64,000 nt of DNA from Oopsacas minuta. Taxonomy: Eukaryota > Porifera > Hexactinellida > Lyssacinosida > Leucopsacidae. The notes beneath the pieces were generated by a model. That model was given only the letters and a program-made list of their open reading frames with translations. It was not told the DNA's origin and made no database searches. Position 1 is the stretch's first letter, and each line of letters opens with the position of its first letter. Positions 22,608-33,098 of this stretch are shown in pieces. Where the stretch lies: NCBI GenBank assembly GCA_024704765.1, contig JAKMXF010000319.1, positions 186,001 through 250,000 on the forward strand. Reading direction: 5' to 3'. The translations under genes were made by a program, and so were the position numbers.

Positions 22608-23792
22608 GCTTAATTTTGTTGTTAAATATTAATATCTATCTTTCATTTGTATCAATAGTGATCTACCATATATGGTCAACTCAGCATAATTGGGACAAAC
22701 TCTGGTAATCAAGTGTAATTTAGTAGCTCAATCAATACGAAAATTTCTCTGTATTGGGAAATTATAATAAGATAGGTATATGTACAAGATTTAAATAAAT
22801 ATATACCTTACTATAGGAAATTAACGCGAATGCTCCAATTCGCGTTAATTTCCATGACGTTATTTTCCTGCAATTTATACTATTTAGCAAATGTATACAA
22901 TGGATGGGCAAACTCCCAATTTACATGTTTTCCGATGCGTGACTGGTTTGAGAGGGTGCCATGTCTATCAAGTGGACTGGTTATTTCTTTTATGTTTAGA
23001 TAATTTAATAATTTCTTAATATTTATTCGCATAAAATAGTCTATATACAAATGTTCCCCCTAAAAATCGCGTTAATTTCCTATAGTAAGGTACTTTATTT
23101 AGGATTATTTTGGCCTAATCAAATTCTATTTACTAGTGATTATTATCAACATTGATTCACGGAATACGCTAAACGATAAGAATATTTCAATTTTATACAT
23201 TGCATTGGTTTGGCTCAACAATAGAGTGGTTAACCTGCTTTTGGGGACTCTGTGACTGAAAAAATAGAATAGGGAACTCCGCTTAATCGGGACAAAGGGC
23301 TGGAACCAATGTGTCCTGATTAAGCAAAATGGCTGTAGTATAGTCAAACTTGTTTATAACGGCCACCGAAGGGAAGGGATTGCCTCAAAGTGGCCGCTAT
23401 AGAGGTTCGCCGTTATCACAGGCGTGGTAGTATTTTAAAATTTCACTGTGGATTAGTTGTGGGTACAAACTTGGATACAACTTGCCTCCAAAGGGACCGC
23501 CATTGTGTCCAGGCCTCCCTCTACGAATCTAGGGTCTCCCGAATCCCCATTTTGGACATTACCTTCAAGATATGGATATTTTCCTGAGTTTTTCACATTT
23601 TCAGCCATTCCCCCTGTTTGTTGGTTGTACCCCACAGACACCATATGTAGTTATATTCTACTACAATGTATAATTATTCAATAACAATACATTCTACTAA
23701 TATCTATAATGTTGTACATTCTTACCCTACTAATAATAACATCAGTAAGCAGGAAAAAGTGTTATAATACAAATATATCAATACACTAATGT
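22608..23792. other. Intergenic region with repeats
   Basis: It holds a 285-bp inverted-repeat element (22806-23090) and degraded pogo-like fragments around 23262-23412 (CCGCTTAATCGGGAC; AACTTGTTTATAACGGCCAC). The 3' flank of the TRAF repeat unit begins about 23560. No gene is seen. Confidence 0.55.
22806..23090. mobile_element. MITE with 24-bp perfect terminal inverted repeats
   Basis: 285-bp element flanked by TA. The termini begin CCTTACTATAGG and are perfect inverted copies over 24 bases. Just inside the left end a third inverted copy of the terminal word forms a perfect 16-bp stem with a 6-base loop (22816-22831 with 22838-22853). It has no coding capacity. Confidence 0.85.
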
Positions 23793-25217
23793 TTATAGTG
23801 TTGGTATTAGATGTATTATAATTTGTAGAGTATCGTTTGGAAGGATGGAATACAAATATTCATTCCCTAAATTTGCAATACGTATGTAATCCCCTGTAAT
23901 GACACTATTTATTATTCCTTTCTTTACAATTGGCGTATCTTCATAACTTCTTTTGAGAAGTTGAACTTGATAATAACAGAATTGATTTGTCTGTGGAACA
24001 GTTTTATCTGTCAAACACTTTATACTTATGTGTAATTCCGTTAATCCACCCCAATTCATATAAAATGTAGCTTGACATTGTAGAATATTATCGTATAATT
24101 GGAATATAGGACTTTCCATCTTCAAATGTTTCTTGATACCATTCATAACATCTGTTATTTCCCAGTCAAATTCATCGAAGAATTCTAATTCTTTCGATGT
24201 TAATTCTTGATTCATTTGTATTTTCATGATTGTTCTAATATATATAATTTCAAAATTTAGCTTTTCTACAACAATTTGTAAATTTTTGTTCAATTTTTCT
24301 TGGTTTTCCAGTTCAGTTTTCAGTTTATTAACATCCTTGTTGTTTTTCGTGATTTGTTCCTTCTGTTCACTACATACTTTCTCAAGGTTGAGAATTTGTT
24401 CCTTCTGTTCATCGCATATTTTCTCTAAATGATCCGCTCTCCCATTAATCCCAGCCGTTTCGATATTCAGCTGTTTATTCGATAGTTTCATTTGTTGATA
24501 CAAACATTGCTGATGTGACACAACATATTCTTGTTGATGTGTTTGCACATCTCTTTTTGCTATAGAGTTTGTCTTGCACCCAAATTCATGATATGGACAA
24601 GGTTCCTTCTTCATTTCGCAGTGTATTTCTGTGTGTTCATTCATTTTATCTCTTCTCACTCTCTCCTTACATCCTTGTAGACAATCCAATATATATGCTG
24701 GACATTTTGTTAAGTGCTTATTCACATTCTTAGCTAAACACAAATCCTCACAGAACTTACATGGTATATTCCTCATAGGGCAACTGTTTGTAATGTGCTC
24801 TGTCAAATCGTATTGAGTTAGTATAGTGCTACACTCCTGATTACAGAGTATTAAGAGGTGATCACATTTTAGAAGGTGTTGCTCCAGCTGTAGTAATTCT
24901 CCCTTCCATTCACAACCACGATAATTCAATGGACAGATGACATTCAGTCCATTAACTGACTCTCTAACGTCATCATTAGGTTCATGCGGTTTCCCTGCTG
25001 TACATAATGTGCAGATAGTTTTACCTTCACAAAACACGGCTTCTCTGGCTATTCCATTACATTCAGTGCAAATAAGAAGTTTATTCTCTAGTTTAGATAG
25101 TTTTAGTGTTAGAATATCTTGCTTGTAACCTCTGTACACACCAATCTGTATGTATAATAGATTATCTGGTGAATCTGGTGAATCTGGTGAATATGGTTCT
25201 GTTTGTATTGTAGCCAT
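23793..25217 (-). CDS. TRAF-like zinc-finger/MATH protein, copy 1
   Basis: 474 residues, one exon. Order of parts: a 9-bp tandem repeat encoding SPD triplets near residue 12; a reduced RING-like Cys cluster at ~50-72 (CTEC, then CTLC); a series of TRAF-type CCHC fingers at ~95-245 (such as CPLNYRGCEWKG, HLLKC and CEDLCLAKNVNKHLTKC); a coiled coil at ~250-325 with repeated EQKEQ heptads; and a C-terminal beta-sandwich at ~345-474 containing GDYIRIANLG and NDTLQI, typical of a MATH/TRAF-C domain. TRAF proteins trimerise through the coiled coil and link receptors to ubiquitin signalling. The shrunken RING lacks the usual His position, so ligase activity is doubtful. Copy 2 lies directly upstream in the same orientation. 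Confidence 0.85.
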   Translation of the reverse strand: MATIQTEPYSPDSPDSPDNLLYIQIGVYRGYKQDILTLKLSKLENKLLICTECNGIAREAVFCEGKTICTLCTAGKPHEPNDDVRESVNGLNVICPLNYRGCEWKGELLQLEQHLLKCDHLLILCNQECSTILTQYDLTEHITNSCPMRNIPCKFCEDLCLAKNVNKHLTKCPAYILDCLQGCKERVRRDKMNEHTEIHCEMKKEPCPYHEFGCKTNSIAKRDVQTHQQEYVVSHQQCLYQQMKLSNKQLNIETAGINGRADHLEKICDEQKEQILNLEKVCSEQKEQITKNNKDVNKLKTELENQEKLNKNLQIVVEKLNFEIIYIRTIMKIQMNQELTSKELEFFDEFDWEITDVMNGIKKHLKMESPIFQLYDNILQCQATFYMNWGGLTELHISIKCLTDKTVPQTNQFCYYQVQLLKRSYEDTPIVKKGIINSVITGDYIRIANLGNEYLYSILPNDTLQIIIHLIPTL

Positions 25218-26187
25218 TCATTTAAGCTAATTTAACAGTAAATATTCAAAGTCTTAATATTGCGAATATTATGATTATATAGTGTATCTGATGATATTCT
25301 TATAGTAAACATATCTAATTACTGTGCCGACTACTTTTCTATGAATTGAGCAAACATTGTTGATGCGTATTAGAAGATTATTGCATATATTATATTTAAT
25401 ACGATATAGCATACAACTCATTCATTCTTTCTTTATCTAAAAATATTTTTGCACTGGACAGATTTGTTAACAATCTTTGAATATTATCCAAATCACTCTG
25501 AACCATGTTGAGCTAACAGGGATTATTACTGTGTCGACTAAACTTTAGTATAAGAATTAGTATTTATCTCAGTAGTCCATTTTTCGTGTACTTTAGAAAT
25601 GCATGCCCTTTATGCCAGCAATGCAGAGCTACTTTAGCCTAATTAGTGTAATTTTTGTTTGCTTGATTAACTTATACACTAATCACGTGTAATGGCTTGG
25701 AATTCACAAGTGTTGCACTATATCAAAGGAAATGTAGTATATGTAATTTACCAAGGTATATACTCTAACTTTGAAGCTACTTCTGATTAACGGAAAATCA
25801 TTGATGCTTAGCCACCTCATGGTCTCTCAAAAGAGTGTCCTTAAAATCCGAAGTTTATTGTGTAGACAATAAGTGTAGTCCCTCGCAACCTCATTCTAGA
25901 CTTTACTTACTATGTAATTTCGCCTCAAAATATTGATCTATATTCTATAGGATATTTGCCTGATTTCCTCACATTGTCTCCCCTACCCCCTCATTGTTAG
26001 CTGTACCCCACAGGAATTTAGCTACACATCTGGTTATGTGTAGTTATATATTCTATTACAATTTATAATTATTAAATAACATTCAATTCTACTAATATCT
26101 GTAATGTTATACATCATTACTTTACTAATAATAATATCAGTAAGCAGGGAGAATGTGTTATAATACAATATACCAATACACTAATGT
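25218..26187. other. Spacer between TRAF-like copies 1 and 2
   Basis: Promoter side of copy 1 and 3' side of copy 2. The sequence is duplicated almost entirely at 27568-28560, so it belongs to the repeat unit. No gene is seen. Confidence 0.65.
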
Positions 26188-27567
26188 TTATAGGAGTGTT
26201 GGTATTAGATGTAATCTAAATAGGATATTATCGTTTTGAAAGGCGGGATGCCAAAAGGATCTTTCGAAAGTTGCAATACTTATGTAATCCCCTGTAATGA
26301 CAATATCTATTTTTCCTTTCTTTACCATTGACCTATTTTCATAATTTGTGTTGATAAATTGAACTTTATAATAACAGAATTGATTTTTCTGTGGAATAGC
26401 TATATCTGTCAAACACCTTATTCTTATAAGAATTTCATTGGTTAAAATACTATACTTACATGTAGCTTGACATTGTAGACAATTATCGTATAATTGGAAT
26501 ATAGGACTTTCGATCTTTTGATCTTTATTCATATGATACCAAAAATCAGTTATATCCCAGTCAAATTTATCGAAGAATTCTATATTTTCCGAAGGAAATT
26601 CTTGATTCGTCATCAGTAGGTTCATAAATGTTCTTATGAATCTATTTTCAACATTTTGCTTTTCTACAAATATTTGTAAATCTTTGTTGTTTGTCGTGAT
26701 TTCCTTCTCAAGATTGTCAATTTTTTCCTTTTGTTCACTGCATACATTCTCAAGATTGACAATTTTTTCCTTCTGTTCATCGCATACTTTCTCTAAATGA
26801 TTCGCTCTCCCTTTGATCTCAGCCGTTTTGATAATCAGCTGTTTATTCGATAGTTTAATTTGTTGATACAAACATTGCTGATGTGACACAACATATTCTT
26901 GTTGATGTGTTTGTACATCTCTTTTTGCTATAGAATTGGTCTTACATCCAAATTCATGATATAGACAAGGTTCCTTCTTCATTTCGCAGTGTATTTCTGT
27001 GTGTTCATTCATGTTATCTCTTCTTACTCTCTCCATACATCCTTGTGGACAATCCAATATATATGCTGGACATTTTGTTAAGTGATTATTCACATTCTTA
27101 GCTAAACACAAATCCTTACAGAACTCACATGGTAGTTTCCTCATAGGACAACTCTTTGCATTGTGCTCTATCAAACCGTATTGAGTTAGTATAGTGCTAC
27201 ATTCCTGATTACAGAGTATTAAGAGGTGATCACATTGTAGAACGTGTTGCTCCACGTGTCGTAATTCTCCCTTCCATTCACAACTCCGATAATTCAATGG
27301 ACAGATGACATTCAGTCCATTAACTGACTCTCTGACGTCATCATTAGGTTCATGTGGTTTCCCTGCTGTACATAATGTGCAGATAGTTTTACCTTCACAA
27401 AAGACAGCTTCTCTGGCTATTCCATGACATTCAGTGCAAATGAGAAATTTATTTTCTAGTTTAGTAAGTTTTAGTGTTAGAATATCTTGCTTGTAACCTC
27501 TGTACCCACCAATGTGTATGTATAATAGATTATCTGGTGAATCTGGTTCTGTTTGAATTGTAGCCAT
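26188..27567 (-). CDS. TRAF-like zinc-finger/MATH protein, copy 2
   Basis: 459 residues, one exon, a close paralogue of copy 1 with the same order of RING-like cluster, TRAF fingers, coiled coil and MATH-like end. It lacks part of the N-terminal SPD repeat and part of the coiled coil but has an extra EQKEKI heptad. The C-terminal third differs far more than the finger region (WYHMNKDQKIESPIFQ against NGIKKHLKMESPIFQ and beyond). This suggests faster change or selection in the domain that contacts receptors or ligands. The reading frame is open throughout. Confidence 0.85.
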   Translation of the reverse strand: MATIQTEPDSPDNLLYIHIGGYRGYKQDILTLKLTKLENKFLICTECHGIAREAVFCEGKTICTLCTAGKPHEPNDDVRESVNGLNVICPLNYRSCEWKGELRHVEQHVLQCDHLLILCNQECSTILTQYGLIEHNAKSCPMRKLPCEFCKDLCLAKNVNNHLTKCPAYILDCPQGCMERVRRDNMNEHTEIHCEMKKEPCLYHEFGCKTNSIAKRDVQTHQQEYVVSHQQCLYQQIKLSNKQLIIKTAEIKGRANHLEKVCDEQKEKIVNLENVCSEQKEKIDNLEKEITTNNKDLQIFVEKQNVENRFIRTFMNLLMTNQEFPSENIEFFDKFDWDITDFWYHMNKDQKIESPIFQLYDNCLQCQATCKYSILTNEILIRIRCLTDIAIPQKNQFCYYKVQFINTNYENRSMVKKGKIDIVITGDYISIATFERSFWHPAFQNDNILFRLHLIPTLL

Positions 27568-28551
27568 TCATTTAAGATTATTTAACATTAAATATTCAAA
27601 GTCTTAATATTATGAATATTATGATTATATAGTGTATCTGATGATATTCTTATGGTTAACATATCTAATTACTGTGCCGACTACTTTTCAATGAATTGAG
27701 CAAGCATTGTTGATGCTTGTTAGAAACTTATTGCATATATTATAGTTAATACGATATAGCATACAACTCATTCATTCTTTCTTTATCTAAAGACATTTTT
27801 TGCACTGGACAGAATTGTTAACAATGCTGGAATATTATACAAATCACTCTGAACCATGTTGAGCTATACAAGGATTATTACTGTGTCGACTAAACTTTAG
27901 TTTAAACTTCAGTATTTATCTCAGTAGTCCATTATTCGTGTACTTTAGAAATGCATGCCCTTTATGCCAGCAATGCAGAGCTACTTTAGCCTAATTAGTG
28001 TAATTTTTGTTTGCTTGATTAACTTATACACTAATCACGTGTAATGGCTTGAATTCACAAGTGTTGCACTATATCAAAAGTAAAGTAGTATATGTAATTT
28101 ATCAAGGTATATACTCTAACTCTGAAGCTACTTCTGATTAACGGAAAATCATTGATACTTAGCCACCTCATGGTCTCTCAAAAGAGTGTCCCTAAAACCC
28201 GAAATTTAGTATACTAGACAATAAGTGGAGTCTCTGCAGCCTTATTTTAGACTTTACTTACTATGAAATTTCGCCTCAAAATATTGATCTATATTCTATA
28301 GGATATTTAACTGATTTCCTCACATTATCTCCTCTACCCTCTCATTGTTAGTTGTACCCCACAGGAATTTAGCTACACATCTGGTTATGTGTAGTTATAT
28401 TCTACTACAGTTTATAATTATGAAATAACATTCAATTCTACTAATATCTGTAATGTTATACATCATTACGCAATAAATACAAATATCCAATGTATTATCA
28501 GTAAGCAGTATAATAGTGCTATAAAATACAAATATATCAATATACTAATGT
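27568..28551. other. Spacer between TRAF-like copy 2 and the relic copy
   Basis: Duplicate of 25218-26187 with scattered substitutions and small indels. No independent gene is seen. Confidence 0.6.
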
Positions 28552-29062
28552 TTATAGGAGTGTTGGTATACATTGTACTCTAATTCAGATATCACCGTTT
28601 TAATGATGGGATGGAAATTCGTAATCCTTAAATTTGCAATATCTATGTAATCTCCTGTAATGACACTATCTATTTTTCCTTTCTGTACAATTGACTTATT
28701 TGTATCATTTCTGTTGATAAGTTGAACTTTATAATAACAATTGATTTATCTGTGGAATAGCTTTATCTGTCAAATACCTTATACTTTGTGTATTCTATTG
28801 AATACACTGCCAAGCGTAGGATATATAGCTTGACATTGTAGATTATTATCGTATAATTGGAATATAGGACTTTCCATCTTTTGATCTTTATTGTAACGAT
28901 CCAAAAAATTAGTTATTTCCCAGTCAAATTTATCGAAGAATTCGATATTTTACGATGTAAATTCTTGATTCATCAGCATTTTCATGATTGTTCTTATATA
29001 TCTATTTTCAACATTTTGCTTTTCTACAATCAATTAACTGACTCTCTGACGTCATCATTAGG
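28552..29062 (-). pseudogene. TRAF-like copy 3, internally deleted relic
   Basis: The 3' part (C-terminal domain to the coiled coil) aligns with copies 1 and 2 but has frame breaks. At about 29030 the alignment jumps from the coiled-coil region straight to the segment coding for the first zinc finger (TTAACTGACTCTCTGACGTC), and homology then stops at about 29062. Fingers and most of the N terminus are gone, so no functional protein is expected. Confidence 0.8.
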
Positions 29063-30590
29063 TATTCTTGTAAATATGCCTGTGAGTTGGCTGGAAGTTT
29101 GCTGCGCTTGAATTTCCTAAAAAGTTATCAGATACACCTAATACAACCTGTTGAAATAGAATGTTCTCCTTTTGTAAATATGTACGCACTAGCTCAAAAA
29201 TCTTACAAATACTTGAATCTAATTCTAGGAAAGGACAAAAGGAATTAATGAGATAAGTGCGAATTCCTTGCTAATATATCCGTACAGGATCAACGTGAAT
29301 TCGTCAGTTGCAAGTATTATATCCTGTAGTGGAACTCAGGGTTATATTCCGCCAATTCTATTCCTGCCAATATTTAACTGCTCTTAATGGGACAGGATAG
29401 CATTAGCGATAATTAACAATAAAAATATGTAATGGTAGCTTGTTATCACTTCTAACCAAATTATTTTTACCAGAGTAGATCACAAATAGAGTATCGCAAT
29501 TATGTGTTTGGGTAATTTTCATATCTAACATTCATTTCGAGCATTATTTCCTTACCTATCATCCATCCATTTGATCCAATGGATTCACAGATTCGTGGCT
29601 ACAGGATATCACGTGGCACAACACAAAAATTCGCCTTCTCATATTGTCTATAGCTTTTAATTATTGTTATAATTGAACTTGTTGTCAAAGTATGTTCAAT
29701 TCCAAAATGCAATTGCTGTTGTCCACAATCGCCAATTTGATCAGAATTAGATCATTTAACTATCTTAGAGATATGATGGTTAGGCCTCAATATCACAAGA
29801 TCAGTAATTATATACATAGATTGTATTATCATTAAAATACATAATTAGAATTTACATATGTTAGATTTCTTTAGCACTTTTATAATAAAATATTTTAAAG
29901 ATTTTTGCTGATTCTTTCCAAATAATTCTCATTGTTTTGATATTGATTTCAAGGGTAATATAAGTATGGCAGGAATGGTGGGAACAAAAATTGGGGATAT
30001 TTCACCCTAGCGCCCCTAGATTCGTGGCACTAGGGTGAGAAGTCCTCCTTTAGTACATGTTCTCGTTTATCCCGGATTCCCAGTCCTACAGCTTAAACAT
30101 CGAAGTTCGCTATATACTTCGTATTTCTTATTCATTTATGATACCAGGGGAACTGAACTTTCCCACAACTCGAACGGTCCAGGGAGGGCTCACTCATATA
30201 TTCTATATTAGCCCTATTAGGCTGTAACGAATCAAAGGGGAGGGGCCTCAATTTTACATAAATTTAATACTGGTGCATTGCGGCATCTACATGGTGGGGT
30301 CAGGGGGCACGTGTCCCCTTGAAGAGAACAAATACATAACCCTGAGCTGCACTACCAGTCTGTCGGCTGGACATTTTCAAAAAGTTGTACAAACGATGAA
30401 ACGCTGCCAACATGTGTAATATAGTATTATGTATTCGTCTACAGTGGAATTTGATATTAATTATTTTGAACATTTCAGAACACTTTCCAAAAGTTGTATA
30501 ACCTTTCGGACCTGTTCGCATTAGCGAGGGCCTAGTGTACTTTGAAAGGGGTAGAAATATTATAATAACAAAATAGGAAGAACGTCTGCT
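29063..30590. other. Intergenic region with one copy of a 446-bp direct repeat
   Basis: It contains the left copy of a direct repeat (29659-30104), followed by a hAT-like repeat body at 30151-30250. No gene is recognised. Confidence 0.6.
29659..30104. repeat. 446-bp direct repeat, left copy
   Basis: Nearly identical to 34682-35128, same orientation, about 5.02 kb apart. Inside is a short stem, CACCCTAG paired with CTAGGGTG. The two copies bracket the MFS transporter gene and its broken paralogue. It is unlike an LTR pair because the interior lacks retroelement genes. Confidence 0.85.
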
Positions 30591-30604
30591 ATAATGAAAG
30601 TATG

Positions 30605-31420
30605 TCCAGAAGAAAATTCTCTGTGCACAACAAACATAATTGCCATCAGTGCATAGATACTGTATGGCATAATTGTGAGTATTCTGTATTACAGTGTAGA
30701 TAGTGCTCATAGACTATTAATAGATTGCCATAGAGATGTGAGAAATAGCCTGGAAATAGATGCTGTTATCATCAGCCACTTCAGCTTACAATAATTATAA
30801 CTAGAATACACACAATTGATCCAATAATCAAGAATATTGGATAGAAGAGAGATGCTACTTTAGGATCCATTGCTTGTTGATTCTCTACAATATGAGAAGA
30901 ATATGCTACCATAGCTTCATGACCTCCTAACTCTTTCAGAGAGGCTAATACAGACAATATGATAATAGGTTTCAATACTTTCCAGTCTTTTAAAGCTCTG
31001 AATCTTTCACTCCAACTAATTTTACTACTCAGTGTCTTCCCCTTAATCTTCTGTATTTCAGTATCTGCATCTAACTCACTACCATGTAAATACAAGAGAG
31101 TTGATTTAGCTTTATCATCCAAACCTTGTTGTACATACCATACAGGTGAAAGAGGATTTATTATAATCAAGAGACAATACATACATACTTGAAATAATCC
31201 AAACACTGTAAACCATCTGAAAGACTGCCAAATTCCTGCGAAATATACTATGAACAATCCTATTCTAATGCTGAATCCGAATCCTCCACTCATAACCTTT
31301 CTCTGATTATCCAAACTTACCTCAGGAATATAGGTAATTCCGACAATCACAGCAATCCCTGTATGATACCCTACTAGTGCGACACCTATCATCACATACA
31401 CAGCTGAATTTGCATGACAA
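30605..31420 (-). pseudogene. Broken MFS sugar-transporter-like paralogue
   Basis: Closely related to the intact gene at 31782-33098 but missing its first ~95 residues; homology starts at the NSAVYVMIGVALVG segment. About 238 codons downstream of the fusion point a single-base deletion (TATAATTATTG against TATGAATTATTG) creates an early stop. A further internal deletion of roughly 100 bases lies beyond it. Upstream of the break, sequence of other origin is joined (see 31421-31608). It should not encode a working transporter. Confidence 0.8.
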
Positions 31421-31608
31421 GCCCTGTCAGAGGAAATAAACAAAGTTTGGGTACTAAAAGGAGATGCCCCTCGACTGAATTCAAGGCAAGACTTCAAAGA
31501 CCAGAAGTTTCTATATTCAATTCATTCGATACAAAAGATCCAGTTGCCCAGATTATAGCCCCAAAGGAAAAAGAATCACTGAAGAAATTTGAGGAAGAGA
31601 AGACCTAA
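31421..31608 (+). other. Exon-like fragment of unknown origin at the pseudogene break
   Basis: Joined exactly where homology of the transporter pseudogene stops. On the plus strand one frame reads about 60 hydrophilic codons with a Lys/Glu-rich end (KEKESLKKFEEEKT) and a stop. This looks like a piece of an unrelated transcript. The source gene is not recognised, and a second frame is also open for about 45 codons. Confidence 0.3.
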
Positions 31609-31781
31609 ATCACGATAAAGAGCCCACTAAATGAGGCCCCACTTTGAGAAGTTCCAATCTATCACCTTATACCATACCCTATAGCTTTTAGAGGTCAAAT
31701 ATATATGTATTTGATTATCAGCATAAATAAGGGATACAAAAGTTGTCTGAACAATTATGGAAATTGATAAAACAACAGGTA

Positions 31782-33098
31782 TTATATATTGAAGAAGAAA
31801 TATACCAATACAATAGCTATTAAGTAATTACAAGAGAATATTAGAAAAGTTGCAAATCCACCAATATTGTGAAGTAAATAGAAAAATATCATAACAACTA
31901 TGTATGCAGAAATGTGGGCGATCATGTCTGTTATAGCAGTAAAGAGTTCACTGTGCATAGTAAACATTATGCCAACCAACGCGAAGTACACAAGTCCCCA
32001 TCCAATTCCAAATGAAAATGAAAACAGAGCTATGTTAAATATGGGCCAAAATGCTAGTGTGTGATATAATTGTGAGTATTCTGTATTACAGTGTAGATAG
32101 TGCTCAGAAACTAAATAATAGATTGCCATAGAGATGTAAGAAATAGCCTGGAAAATAGATGCTGTTATCATCAGCCATTTCAACCTACAATAATTCATAA
32201 TTAGAATACACATGATTGCCCCAATAATCAAGAATATTGGATAGAAGAGAGATGCTACTTTAGGATCCATTGCTTGTTGATTCTCTAAAATATGAGAAGA
32301 GAATGCTACCATAGCTCCATGACCTCCTAACTCTTTCAGTGAGGCAATTACAGCCATCAAAATCATTGGTTTTAATACTTTCCATTCCTTTAAGGTCCTG
32401 AAACTTTCAATCCAACTAATTTTACTACTCAGTGTCTTCCCCTTAATCTTCTGTATTTCAGTATCTGCATCAAACTCACTACCATGTAAATACAAGAGAG
32501 TTGATTTAGCTTTATCATCCAAACCTTGTTGCACATACCATACAGGTGAAAGAGGATTGAATAAAATCAAAAGACAAAATAGACATGCTTGAATTAAACC
32601 AAATACTGCTAACCATCTGAAAGGCAGCCAAATTCCTGCGAAATATGCTATGAACAAACCTAATCTAATGCAGAATCCGATTCCCCCACTCATGACCTTT
32701 CTCTGATTATCCAAAGTTACTTCTGCAATATATGCAAATACGAATATCACAGCAATCCCTGAATAATACCCCACTAGAGCGACACCTATAATTACGTATG
32801 CAGCTGAATTTGCTATAACTATCAACACATACCCTGCAATACCAAGTACACTACTTATTACGACTTGCAATTTTAGATTGAAACCAAGTTGAACTAGAAG
32901 AGGTGCAGAACTCAAACCTAATATACATGTGATATATGATATTGAAGCGAATATTGGTAAAGTTTGATAATCTAGAATATTTTCATCGATTAGTTGTTTT
33001 TGAGTTGGAGAAGGAAATCCTACAATAAATATAGTAGATATTGCTCCTATGTAACTTGAAAAAACTGCAATATATGTAGGCAAATTGCTTAGATTCAT
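31782..33098 (-). CDS. MFS sugar transporter-like protein (Tret1/SLC2-like)
   Basis: 438 residues, one exon, about 12 membrane helices. SLC2-type signs are FPSPTQKQL after helix 1 (position of the conserved W-x-SP in trehalose/glucose transporters), a GxR-like loop near DNQRKVMSGG, and NPLSPVWYVQQG after helix 6, which corresponds to the PESPRWL motif with the Glu and Arg lost. The large cytosolic loop (residues ~190-250) follows. The family moves sugars by facilitated diffusion. The altered PESPR motif makes the substrate uncertain. A truncated paralogue lies just downstream and 446-bp direct repeats flank the pair. Confidence 0.75.
   Translation of the reverse strand: MNLSNLPTYIAVFSSYIGAISTIFIVGFPSPTQKQLIDENILDYQTLPIFASISYITCILGLSSAPLLVQLGFNLKLQVVISSVLGIAGYVLIVIANSAAYVIIGVALVGYYSGIAVIFVFAYIAEVTLDNQRKVMSGGIGFCIRLGLFIAYFAGIWLPFRWLAVFGLIQACLFCLLILFNPLSPVWYVQQGLDDKAKSTLLYLHGSEFDADTEIQKIKGKTLSSKISWIESFRTLKEWKVLKPMILMAVIASLKELGGHGAMVAFSSHILENQQAMDPKVASLFYPIFLIIGAIMCILIMNYCRLKWLMITASIFQAISYISMAIYYLVSEHYLHCNTEYSQLYHTLAFWPIFNIALFSFSFGIGWGLVYFALVGIMFTMHSELFTAITDMIAHISAYIVVMIFFYLLHNIGGFATFLIFSCNYLIAIVLVYFFFNI

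Larger units (their letters stand above)
23560..29062. repeat. Tandem array of ~2.39-kb units carrying TRAF-like genes
   Basis: Three direct copies with a period close to 2.39 kb. Gene bodies and both flanks are duplicated (for example CAGTAAGCAGG before each gene end, and TACTGTGTCGACTAAAC behind each start). Units 1 and 2 are complete; unit 3 is internally deleted. Boundaries are approximate. Confidence 0.85.

Noticed and set aside
30300-30710. 136-codon open frame on the minus strand
   Set aside because: It overlaps the relic of the transporter paralogue and repeat-like DNA, has unlikely composition, and matches no family I know.
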